A stretch of 9,743 bases of DNA from NCBI GenBank assembly GCA_014382645.1, contig JACNJI010000255.1, positions 1 through 9,743 on the forward strand, written 5' to 3'. The stretch is from Verrucomicrobiota bacterium. Its GTDB lineage: Bacteria > Verrucomicrobiota > Verrucomicrobiia > Opitutales > Seribacteraceae. Of this stretch, positions 1-6,121 are shown piece by piece. Made by a program: the position numbers and the translations under genes. The notes under the pieces are model-generated. The model worked only from the letters and a program-made list of their open reading frames with translations. It was not told the DNA's origin and did no database searches. How positions within the stretch are numbered: the first letter of the stretch is position 1; each line of letters starts with the position of its first letter.

Positions 1-96
1 TAATCGCTGACCCCCTCGACAATCCAGCGGTTTCGCGTCGCCCAGATTCATCTGGAGCTTGGAGCCGAGGCGCTCGACGCCGAGCCGCCGGCGCGG

Positions 97-1569
97 GTGC
101 TGCACTGCGGCAAGCCCCATCGTCGCGACGACGCCAGTCCGGACGCTGTCGGCATCGTGTACGATGCCAAGACCAAGCTGTATGTAATGTTTGGCGGTGA
201 CCATCTCGATTACCTGACCAACGACACATGGGTCTTTGAACCGGCCAGGCAGCAATGGCGCCAGCGACATCCTCCTACTGCCCCGCCGCCCCGAGCCAAT
301 CATCGACTCGAAGGTGCGGGGGACGGGAAGATCCGGATGGCAGGGGGCTACACCTACGCCTCGAACACCGATTACGTCGGGGGCCAGTTCCAAGACCTTG
401 CCGACGGCGAGTGGGTCTACGACGTCGAAGCGAACACCTGGCAGGGAAACGGCCTCGTCGCACCTGACTCGCGTGTTTGGCGAGACGGCCCCTTCCATCC
501 GGATTTCTACCTACAGGGCGACAGGCCGGATGCAGCCAAATTCCAGGCGTGGCTCGCGGAGATTCCCAAGAATCGTTGGGTTGCCACCGACCCGCCCTAT
601 CGACCACGGCTGAACCGCGATTGGGGCACTGCTCGGATTGATCCTGACCGTGACATGCTGCTGCGTTGGAGCGGCGGCCACTCGGCGCACGGTGGTACGG
701 ATGTGCCGCACTTTCATTTTGCCACCAACCGGTGGGAGTTGCCCTTTCCTGTGGAATTCCCGCTCGGTCAACTGTACAGCAACACTAGCTACCCGAACGG
801 CTTCAATTTCAATCTGCGACCGTGGATGACGGGACATACCTATCAGAACTACGCCTATGATCCGCCGAGCCAGAAGCTGGTTAAGGCGGGGCGTCCGCGA
901 CACTTCTACGTCTATGATCCGGACGTTGGCGACTGGATCGGCCGCGGGGCGAAGCCCCAGGCGATGCAGTACAACAGCTGCTTCTACACGCTCACACTGT
1001 GTTCGACGCCACAGGGCATCATCTGCTGGAACAAGCAGGGCGGCGTGCATCGATATGATCATGCCGGAGCAATTTGGCGGCCGATGAAGCTCGCCGGCGA
1101 TAAACTGCCCGGCGCGGTGGTGGACAATTCGACCATCGCCTATGATTCAAAACGTAATCGTGTACTGATGCTGCAGAAACCGTACGGCAAGGCGCCGTAC
1201 ACTGGCCAGATCTACGCAATGGATCTTGAGTCGAATACCGTCACCGCGCTCTCGCCCGACGGCATGGCGCAAGGCGCGAGCTTCGCCTACATCGACCGCT
1301 GCACTTACGACCCACATAATGATCTGCTGTTGCTTGCGTCTTATATCAACGATGCGGGCGACCACACGCCGACTCCCGCCTATGACTGCGCCGCCAACCG
1401 CTGGCGCTTGCTCGACATTGGCTATGACCTCGGCAAACGAGGCAGCCGTACGATTCGCGTTTTCCCACACGGCCGTTCCGACGGCATCATGTACGACCGC
1501 CAACGCCGGCTCATCTGGGGGACCGACACCAACAGCCAGGTATATGTCCTGCGTTTGGCTCCCGAATAA
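97..1569 (+). CDS. Kelch-repeat (galactose-oxidase-type beta-propeller) protein, N-terminus uncertain
   Basis: The protein reads as a Kelch-type beta-propeller. It has repeated blades with a Gly-Gly pair followed some 10-20 residues on by aromatic/Trp positions: FGG at 32-34 with W45 and W54, GG at 83-84 with W106 and W115, and SGG at 192-194 with W213. Later blades are degenerate (around VLMLQKPYG and LIWGTDTNS). Its molecular function is unknown; such propellers usually bind ligands or partners, and I do not recognise the copper-site residues of galactose oxidase. The GTG at 97 is only the first plausible start. The frame is open from position 4, just after an in-frame TAA at 1-3, and the residues before the GTG look coding. 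No signal peptide or ribosome binding site is seen. The true gene may therefore be 5'-truncated, frameshifted or wrongly joined. Sampled lines run about 55-78% GC, above the genes downstream. Family assignment is fairly sure; start and role are not. Confidence 0.75.
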   Translation: MLHCGKPHRRDDASPDAVGIVYDAKTKLYVMFGGDHLDYLTNDTWVFEPARQQWRQRHPPTAPPPRANHRLEGAGDGKIRMAGGYTYASNTDYVGGQFQDLADGEWVYDVEANTWQGNGLVAPDSRVWRDGPFHPDFYLQGDRPDAAKFQAWLAEIPKNRWVATDPPYRPRLNRDWGTARIDPDRDMLLRWSGGHSAHGGTDVPHFHFATNRWELPFPVEFPLGQLYSNTSYPNGFNFNLRPWMTGHTYQNYAYDPPSQKLVKAGRPRHFYVYDPDVGDWIGRGAKPQAMQYNSCFYTLTLCSTPQGIICWNKQGGVHRYDHAGAIWRPMKLAGDKLPGAVVDNSTIAYDSKRNRVLMLQKPYGKAPYTGQIYAMDLESNTVTALSPDGMAQGASFAYIDRCTYDPHNDLLLLASYINDAGDHTPTPAYDCAANRWRLLDIGYDLGKRGSRTIRVFPHGRSDGIMYDRQRRLIWGTDTNSQVYVLRLAPE

Positions 1570-1641
1570 GGACAGTCCCACAGATTTCGTAAGGTGTTTA
1601 CGAGATTGTGTAATGGCAGAGCAACAATGGGGACCTGGCTA
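1570..1641. repeat. REP-like nested inverted repeat after the Kelch gene
   Basis: Directly after the Kelch stop codon lies a nested inverted repeat. The inner hairpin has TCGTAA (1587-1592), a 5-nt loop GGTGT, and TTACGA (1598-1603). It extends imperfectly to CACAGAT (1579-1585) against ATTGTG (1605-1610). An outer imperfect pair is CAGTCCCA (1573-1580) against TGGGGACCTG (1628-1637). The GGACAGTCCC/GGGGACC arms resemble the GGGGAC-type palindromes that flank or accompany REP-associated IS200-like elements, but that link is from memory. It lacks a T-tract, so a classical intrinsic terminator is less likely, though it could still cap the Kelch transcript. Confidence 0.45.
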
Positions 1642-2067
1642 ATCGAGGAGCTGAGGCTCGAACCATGCTATGCACTTTTCCAAGCCTTGGTCTCTTTCGG
1701 CTTTGGTACAGCAATATCTGACATTTGACATTCTCTCAAGTAGACCGGAGAAGCACTTGGTGTCCAATGAGCATTTGATTTCTTCAATTTCGCGAAGAGA
1801 ATAATCTTCAGATTCCAGTACTCTTGCCCCAACCACTACGGCATCGGAGAATTCTTGCAAATGGCTCTGGCTCTATCCATTTGGTTTGTGGATGGGACAA
1901 CTTTTCGCCGTCCTGCATTTCGAGTCACAGCCTTGGTGCTTTTCTCGATAGTTGAAGAGTGGTGTTTCCGGCAATGCTTTGCATTCATTCATTTCCGCGT
2001 CCCGTGGCATACTTTCATCTCTTGAGATAGAACATAGCATGTACGGGAACAAAACAAGCGGGCTCAT
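1639..2067 (-). pseudogene. Unassigned reading frame interrupted by one in-frame TAG
   Basis: One minus-strand frame runs from ATG at 2067 to a TAG at 1639-1641, broken only by a TAG at 1873-1875. The first part (64 codons) is Cys-rich and may be noise. The second part (open from 1872, about 77 codons) looks more protein-like: an AVVVGARVLESED stretch, then charged amphipathic helices with several Cys and a terminal CIAWFEPQLLD. I do not recognise a family. It could be the decayed C-terminus of an older gene, two unrelated chance frames, or a short real gene starting at TTG 1860. A TATAAT hexamer lies 8 nt before the ATG, but no matching -35 element or ribosome binding site is clear. The stretch is AT-richer than the Kelch gene (about 43% GC in a sampled line). 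Confidence 0.25.
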
Positions 2068-2255
2068 CCCTACATATTATAGATGGTCAGTAGTTTATGC
2101 GATTATAAGTTTTCGCTGTTTTTGTAATTGGTCTTGGCCGGTAAGGTTGAGATCCATGTCGGTGACTCATAAGAAAGTGCAGAGTTGTGGAATTGATTGC
2201 CTAGTTGACGCTCACTTTGCCTTGCTCAAAACCACCGGAACCTTTCCATGGAAGT
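1642..2255. other. Long gap without a confident gene
   Basis: Apart from the interrupted minus-strand frame described separately, this AT-richer stretch holds no gene I can defend. Plus-strand frames here (for example 1861-2025, opening with ATG) give hydrophobic, Cys/Phe-rich translations without recognisable domains. The promoter of the cupredoxin gene should lie at its right end. The best hexamer pair there is TTGAGA, 17 nt, TAAGAA around 2145-2175, which is too weak to annotate. Confidence 0.5.
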
Positions 2256-3926
2256 ATGCATTTTTTGAGATACGTCGTTCCGGTACTTACCCTTTGTTCG
2301 GGACTCTTGCTCGGCCAAGAGTCTCATGAGCATCACAAAAACCACACCGTCGGCAAATTCGACCCCGTGGTGGAGAATCTTCCCCCTCCGGGATTCGGTA
2401 AGGTTGACCACGTGATAGAGATCGAAACCTTGAGAGGACGGATGCGGTACGACCAGGAACGTTTTACGGTGGGGCCGGGTTCCAAGGTGAAACTCGTGCT
2501 GGGGAACAACGACGACATGCCTCACAATTTGGTGTTGTGCAAGCCTTCGATCGCAAACGTGGGCATGGAAGTGTCGAAGAAGGCATGGGCCTTAGGTGGA
2601 GATGCCATCGCCAAGCATTACGTGCCGGAACACCCGGCTATTCTTTTTCACACGACTCTGGTTCCGCCTCGCAGTTCCCAATCCTTCTATTTTAAGGCTC
2701 CATCAAAAACGGGTTCCTACCCATACGTATGCACCTTGCCAGGGCATGCGTTCTACATGAAGGGGGTTATGAGCGTAGCCACAATCATTAAGACTCCAAC
2801 GGGAAAACCAGTCGGATTCTCCGAAACGACTTTTCGAACCTACAAAGGGAAATGGGATCGCCTGCCGGATTTCGACAAGTTGAAACCCGTATCAGAGGGC
2901 AAAGTAGGCAATGCCTTGATCGGCACGCAATTTGCAAAAATGGAAAACCAATTCGGAATCGTGTTCGAAGGCGTATTGTCCGTTCCCGGTTCGGGTCGAT
3001 ACTCCTTTGAACTTGGGTCTAACGACGGATCACGACTCGAAGTCAACGGCGAACGAATCGTAGACAACGACGGCACCCACGGACATCAGACCAAAACCGG
3101 GGGAATCAACCTGAAGCCCGGCGACCATCCCTTCCGTCTGCTATACTTTCAAAAAGACTCCGAGAAGAGCCTGAACCTGCGATGGCGTGGCCCCGGGATC
3201 TCGACTGCCTGGCTCACCAAACCGCCATCCGGGAAAAACGGCTCCGGGATGCCCATTAGGCCCGAAGTCGAGGGAGACGCCGTAATCTACCGAAATTTCA
3301 TTGCAGAAGCCGGTACTCGCGCAATTGCCGTGGGTTATCCTCAGGGCGTGAACCTGGCTTTCGATGCCAACCAAGTGCGACTCGCCCTATTGTGGCAAGG
3401 GGCATTCATGGATGGTGGTCGGCACTGGTCGGGTCGAGGTGAAGGGTTTCAACCACCTGCGGGTTTCGCCAAGCTAAGCTTTCCCGAGCTTTCTCCGTTT
3501 GCCTTTCTCGACAAAGTCGATTCCCCATGGCCTTTGCCGGAGAACGGTCGTTCTTCAGGATATCGCTTTAAGGGTTATGAAAGGGACAAACTGCGGCGAC
3601 CTGCGTTTCTTTACGAATTCCATGACGTGAAAGTTAGGGATTTCCCAATGGGGGCAACGGAGCTGTCGCCATACCTTAATCGAAAGTTCACGGTCGAAAG
3701 CGAATCGAAGCAGGGCAAACTCCATTATCTAGCTGCGGCAGGGAATACAATCGAGTCTAGTGGCAAAACCTATCTAGTGGATGGTAAATATGCCGTATCC
3801 TTTCCCGATTTGAAGAACCTCAAGCCTGTGTTGAGGGAATCCGCGGGGCGTAAAGAGTTGCTACTCCCATTAGAGGTTGAGGGGGAATTGTCCTTTGTTC
3901 AGCGCTATGATTGGCATTACGAATGA
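2256..3926 (+). CDS. Secreted type-1 copper (cupredoxin) protein with PA14 domain
   Basis: From ATG 2256 the protein is 556 residues. It opens with a hydrophobic signal peptide (about 1-21); mature residues about 22-30 are His-rich (ESHEHHKNH). A cupredoxin domain spans about 60-178. Its type-1 copper ligands are readable: H90 in MPHNLV, then C159, H164 and M168 in the Cys-x4-His-x3-Met spacing of azurin/plastocyanin-like proteins. A PA14-like beta-sandwich follows at about 228-315, with SNDGSRLEVNG and a terminal LRWRGPG. Residues 340-556 form a third region beginning IYRNFIAEAGTRAIAVGYP; I recall similar regions in large secreted proteins of Planctomycetota/Verrucomicrobiota but cannot name a function. 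It probably acts outside the cytoplasmic membrane in electron transfer or copper-dependent redox, with PA14 suggesting carbohydrate or surface binding. No heme motif CxxCH is present. A TTG at 2205 would add 17 residues before the signal peptide, so I prefer the ATG. Domain calls are firm, role is inferred. Confidence 0.9.
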   Translation: MHFLRYVVPVLTLCSGLLLGQESHEHHKNHTVGKFDPVVENLPPPGFGKVDHVIEIETLRGRMRYDQERFTVGPGSKVKLVLGNNDDMPHNLVLCKPSIANVGMEVSKKAWALGGDAIAKHYVPEHPAILFHTTLVPPRSSQSFYFKAPSKTGSYPYVCTLPGHAFYMKGVMSVATIIKTPTGKPVGFSETTFRTYKGKWDRLPDFDKLKPVSEGKVGNALIGTQFAKMENQFGIVFEGVLSVPGSGRYSFELGSNDGSRLEVNGERIVDNDGTHGHQTKTGGINLKPGDHPFRLLYFQKDSEKSLNLRWRGPGISTAWLTKPPSGKNGSGMPIRPEVEGDAVIYRNFIAEAGTRAIAVGYPQGVNLAFDANQVRLALLWQGAFMDGGRHWSGRGEGFQPPAGFAKLSFPELSPFAFLDKVDSPWPLPENGRSSGYRFKGYERDKLRRPAFLYEFHDVKVRDFPMGATELSPYLNRKFTVESESKQGKLHYLAAAGNTIESSGKTYLVDGKYAVSFPDLKNLKPVLRESAGRKELLLPLEVEGELSFVQRYDWHYE

Positions 3927-3983
3927 AGCTGAATTCCTTTTCGAGTATTCCGGTCAAGTATCTAGGAAAGCTCGTACTTGGCC

Positions 3984-3999
3984 TCCGTTCGGAAACGGA
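3984..3999 (+). terminator. Small hairpin after the cupredoxin gene
   Basis: TCCGTT and AACGGA form a perfect 6-bp stem with a CGGA tetraloop, 58 nt past the cupredoxin stop. There is no run of T after it, so terminator function is only a possibility. Confidence 0.3.
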
Positions 4000-4012
4000 A
4001 AACCGGCAAGGT

Positions 4013-4042
4013 TTGCTTTTCCTTTCCATATTTCACTAAGAT
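4013..4042 (+). promoter_or_regulatory. Possible promoter of the small lipoprotein gene
   Basis: TTGCTT (4013-4018) and TAAGAT (4037-4042) are separated by 18 nt, giving a weak sigma-70-like pair. Transcription would start at or very near the ATG at 4049, so the message would be nearly leaderless. This fits the absence of a clear ribosome binding site. The match is modest. Confidence 0.3.
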
Positions 4043-4048
4043 TGATGG

Positions 4049-4360
4049 ATGAAGGTACTCTTCACTCTAATCCTCGGTGTGCTATCGATCGCAACAGGCT
4101 GCTCCCATGACAGCAGATCCATTATCGAGGACTGGAAGGATGATGACTGGAGGGTGGAAGGAGAGTTCGGCAAGGCAGGTCCCTTTAAGTCGCACAGTCA
4201 CTTGAAGAGCGAACGAGCTAAAGCCGTTGAAGTTTTCTGGATAACAAGAGGTAAAAGGAAAACCAAGCGATACCCGCAGAACTCGAAATTCTATCTGGCT
4301 ATACATTTCTACAAGGAGGACGGCGATGTCTTCGCCGTGGTCATGAGCAAAAGCAAGTGA
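4049..4360 (+). CDS. Small predicted lipoprotein, function unknown
   Basis: This 103-residue product starts with a lysine and a hydrophobic segment that ends in the lipobox ATGC, so C18 should be lipidated and the protein membrane-anchored on the outer side. The mature part of about 85 residues is rich in charge. It contains an acidic/aromatic stretch (EDWKDDDWRVEGEF, 27-40), a basic segment (RGKRKTKR, 67-74) and a C-terminal beta-like run (FYLAIHFYKEDGDVFAVVM). I do not recognise a family. It follows the cupredoxin gene by 122 nt on the same strand and lies 19 nt before the next gene, so it may be cotranscribed with the latter. The start ATG is the only one giving a complete signal sequence. 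Lipoprotein status is fairly sure; function is not known. Confidence 0.75.
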   Translation: MKVLFTLILGVLSIATGCSHDSRSIIEDWKDDDWRVEGEFGKAGPFKSHSHLKSERAKAVEVFWITRGKRKTKRYPQNSKFYLAIHFYKEDGDVFAVVMSKSK

Positions 4361-4379
4361 GATCCCTTTTTCGAGAATC

Positions 4380-4805
4380 ATGGAAGAACCCGCACCCCTT
4401 TCCCCGTCGCAACCTGATCTAGATTCCCCATGGTGCGGGAACTGCGAGTTGCATACTGAATACAAAGTCGTGCGAGGAAACATAACGCGCCTTGATTCCG
4501 ACTCGGGAACCTATTCCGAGACTGTGGAGGTTAGGCGTTGTCTCGAATGCAACGAGGAAATGTTTATGATTAAAGACTACAAAACCCTGATCACTGTAGT
4601 GAATGTAACTCTTTCATTGATTTGGTTGAGCCTTTTTTATTGCTCCTTTTACCTATTCCAAGAACCGAGATCATTTTGCTCGGCATTCTTGATCTACACG
4701 GTTCCGATAACTTTGGCTTGGTTTTTCCCCACAAAGGCAAGGAAGCGGTACGGTCATTGGAAAAAATGGGCAGAAACTCAGATTTTTTGGGAATTACCCA
4801 ATTGA
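4380..4805 (+). CDS. Two-helix membrane protein with N-terminal Cys4 zinc-ribbon-like motif
   Basis: The 141-residue product has a Pro/acidic N-terminus, then two Cys-x-x-Cys knuckles (C19/C22 and C54/C57) about 30 residues apart, the spacing expected of a zinc-ribbon-like fold. Two hydrophobic helices follow (about 69-93 and 97-116), with a short turn between them. A basic/aromatic tail (KARKRYGHWKKW) suggests that the C-terminus, and with two helices also the zinc domain, faces the cytoplasm. No enzymatic motif is visible and I cannot assign a family. It begins 19 nt after the lipoprotein gene and precedes another Cys-x-x-Cys protein by 93 nt. The start has no clear ribosome binding site, but there is no better Met upstream of the first Cys pair. 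Existence as a gene is likely; function unknown. Confidence 0.75.
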   Translation: MEEPAPLSPSQPDLDSPWCGNCELHTEYKVVRGNITRLDSDSGTYSETVEVRRCLECNEEMFMIKDYKTLITVVNVTLSLIWLSLFYCSFYLFQEPRSFCSAFLIYTVPITLAWFFPTKARKRYGHWKKWAETQIFWELPN

Positions 4806-4859
4806 TCCCGTCAAGGCTTATTGGAACCACTTTCCAGTAACGTTCGCGTGGCATGGTGA

Positions 4860-4889
4860 TTGACGAAACCGTGGTTCAAATGCTTTAAT
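4860..4889 (+). promoter_or_regulatory. Sigma-70-like promoter before the double zinc-ribbon gene
   Basis: TTGACG (4860-4865) and TTTAAT (4884-4889) are separated by 18 nt, close to the bacterial housekeeping consensus. The expected start point, around 4896, is only a few nucleotides before the ATG at 4899. The message would then be leaderless or nearly so. This suggests the downstream gene can be transcribed independently of its upstream neighbours. Confidence 0.45.
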
Positions 4890-4898
4890 TAGAAAGAA

Positions 4899-5264
4899 AT
4901 GGCCCTCATTAACTGCCCGGAGTGCAATTCAAAGTTAAGCCAACATGCCGACCTATGTCTTAGATGCGGTTTGCCTCGCCAAAGATTTGCCATGGTGGAA
5001 GCCGAAAAGGCTAGACTCAAGAGAGCCAAAGTGAAGGATGAATCGTTTTACGGGATAAATGTTTCCGCGAACACGGCAGCAACCCTTTGCACCAAATGCG
5101 GCACGAGGACGGGGTTCATTTCAAGCGAGATCGGTAGCAAATGCCCCGAATGCGATCCGCCAATGCCGGGGCATGAGACTTTTTGGGAAAGCCATACGGA
5201 GAGCAAGAGATTGGCACAAGAGAAACTGAAGCAATGGGAGGCATCTCAAGCCGAAAAGCCTTAG
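4899..5264 (+). CDS. Small protein with two Cys4 zinc-ribbon-like motifs
   Basis: This 121-residue soluble protein has two Cys4 zinc-ribbon-like units. The first is at the N-terminus (C6/C9 with C20/C23, written CPEC and CLRCG). The second is central (C64/C67 with C82/C85, written CTKCG and CPEC). A basic/acidic helical linker of about 40 residues (VEAEKARLKRAKVK) separates them, and a charged helix (about 98-120) follows. No membrane segment or signal peptide is present, so it should be cytosolic. Such ribbons commonly bind nucleic acid or proteins, but no partner is evident. The start follows a weak purine-rich AGAAAG immediately upstream and a good promoter-like pair. Its short length and lack of a catalytic domain leave it a hypothetical protein. 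A hairpin starts at the base after its stop. Confidence 0.8.
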   Translation: MALINCPECNSKLSQHADLCLRCGLPRQRFAMVEAEKARLKRAKVKDESFYGINVSANTAATLCTKCGTRTGFISSEIGSKCPECDPPMPGHETFWESHTESKRLAQEKLKQWEASQAEKP

Positions 5265-5281
5265 GTCCTGCACACCAGGAC
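5265..5281 (+). terminator. Hairpin directly after the zinc-ribbon gene
   Basis: GTCCTG (5265-5270), a CACAC loop and CAGGAC (5276-5281) form a perfect 6-bp stem starting at the first base after the stop codon. No T-tract follows, so it is a weak terminator candidate, although its placement at the end of the plus-strand gene set is suggestive. Confidence 0.35.
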
Positions 5282-5405
5282 GACAAGCTTCGTGAATCAT
5301 GGTTATTTGCCTCGCACTACCCGTTGATGAGCAGGTGAGCTCAGTCCGCTTTGCTTCAAGCCACTGCCTTACTTTCCGGGGTTTCATGCATCGAAGGATG
5401 GGCAT

Positions 5406-5423
5406 ACGCCGCTCTAGCGGCGT
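5406..5423. repeat. 18-bp perfect palindrome
   Basis: ACGCCGCT and AGCGGCGT flank a central CT, giving 8-bp arms in the gap between the convergent genes. It could act as a bidirectional hairpin or a protein-binding site. It lacks an adjacent T-run on either strand. Confidence 0.5.
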
Positions 5424-5465
5424 TCAAAGTCGAGTCACTAGCTGCGTTGCGAATTTCCAAACTCG

Positions 5466-6038
5466 CTAACGGAAGGCCAGTTGCCCCTGTGGCATGAAAC
5501 ATAAGATTCGCCCCAATGCCGGACGGCGAAGGCCCGGTTCCAAGGTCTCGGTCCAGTTCAAGGCTACCGACGGATCTTGTCGTGGCCACGAACCCACGAG
5601 TCTTTCAGTGAGTTCCTGGTGAAAGACCTTGGTGCCTCTCATTGCGTCTGTCCACTCGGCGGCAGCAGCTGGTTCTCGCTCAGCCAATTCATTGGCGACG
5701 CGAACAACCACTCTCCAAGCGACTCGCTCGTCGTCCATGTTATGCATTAACCAGCTTGCCGCTTGAGATGGGTTTTGAATTACCGCTCGTTTAAGAACTT
5801 CATCGAGAGCTGTGCTGGTAAATCAAGGATCGTTGATCGTGCGAACAGTTTGAGTAGCTCATGCCAAAGCACCCTCGACTCCGTGCTGTTAAACGACGGA
5901 TTTACCGATTACGCCGACAAGTCTATGCCTCAAACCTTCGTTTTTTAGGTTTGCGACAAATTTATGGAGCCCATCCAGATCGATTCTCCCCCACCGTCGA
6001 ACAAGCCCGAGATAAAGCCCATGATCAGGTTTTGCCAT
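5466..6038 (-). pseudogene. Decayed gene of 33-residue DPxxAxxW repeats
   Basis: Minus-strand translation shows clear but broken repeat units. From ATG 6038 a 49-codon fragment contains WGRIDLDGLHKF and ends at TAA (5889-5891). The same frame has further stops near 5860 and 5824, while a shifted frame across 5892-5826 reads NSTESRVLWHELLKLF. From 5822 the original frame stays open to a TAG at 5466, with three units: NPSQAASW (N codon at 5774), EPAAAAEW (5675) and DPSVALNW (5576). These are spaced exactly 33 codons apart. The first anchor (5981) is 69 codons before the next surviving one, near two units plus a small insertion. I associate such repeats with Verrucomicrobiota proteins from memory; their function is unknown, possibly helical solenoids. 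No start with leader or full-length frame survives, so I call a pseudogene. It follows the permease gene on the same strand. Sequencing error could mimic some of the breaks. Confidence 0.65.
5931..5953. repeat. 7-bp inverted repeat with T-rich loop
   Basis: CAAACCT (5931-5937) and AGGTTTG (5947-5953) are perfect arms around a 9-nt loop TCGTTTTTT. It lies within the decayed repeat gene and may be fortuitous. The T-run sits in the loop rather than after the stem, which is wrong for an intrinsic terminator. Confidence 0.25.
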
Positions 6039-6121
6039 AATGTGAGATTAACAGCGGAAACAACTGAGAGATTACAAGAGATTGAGCAGGATCAAGATAA
6101 AAGACAAAATACAGGGAACAA

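Noticed and set aside
511..1062. Minus-strand open frame of 183 codons inside the Kelch gene
   Set aside because: It lies wholly antisense to a well-supported protein in GC-rich DNA, and its translation has no domain-like pattern. It is a shadow frame.
2205..2255. TTG at 2205 as start of the cupredoxin gene
   Set aside because: It would put a polar Pro-rich stretch before a good signal peptide that begins at ATG 2256.
1952..2329. Plus-strand frame of 125 codons overlapping the start of the cupredoxin gene
   Set aside because: Its translation is Cys/Trp/Ser-rich without domains and it runs out of frame into the signal peptide of the clear cupredoxin gene.
6042..6121. Possible further repeat unit (DPAQSLVISQLF, minus strand) upstream of the relic
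   Set aside because: It starts with DP but lacks the Trp/Phe anchor and sits 112 nt from the next unit, not a multiple of three, so it cannot be separated from chance.
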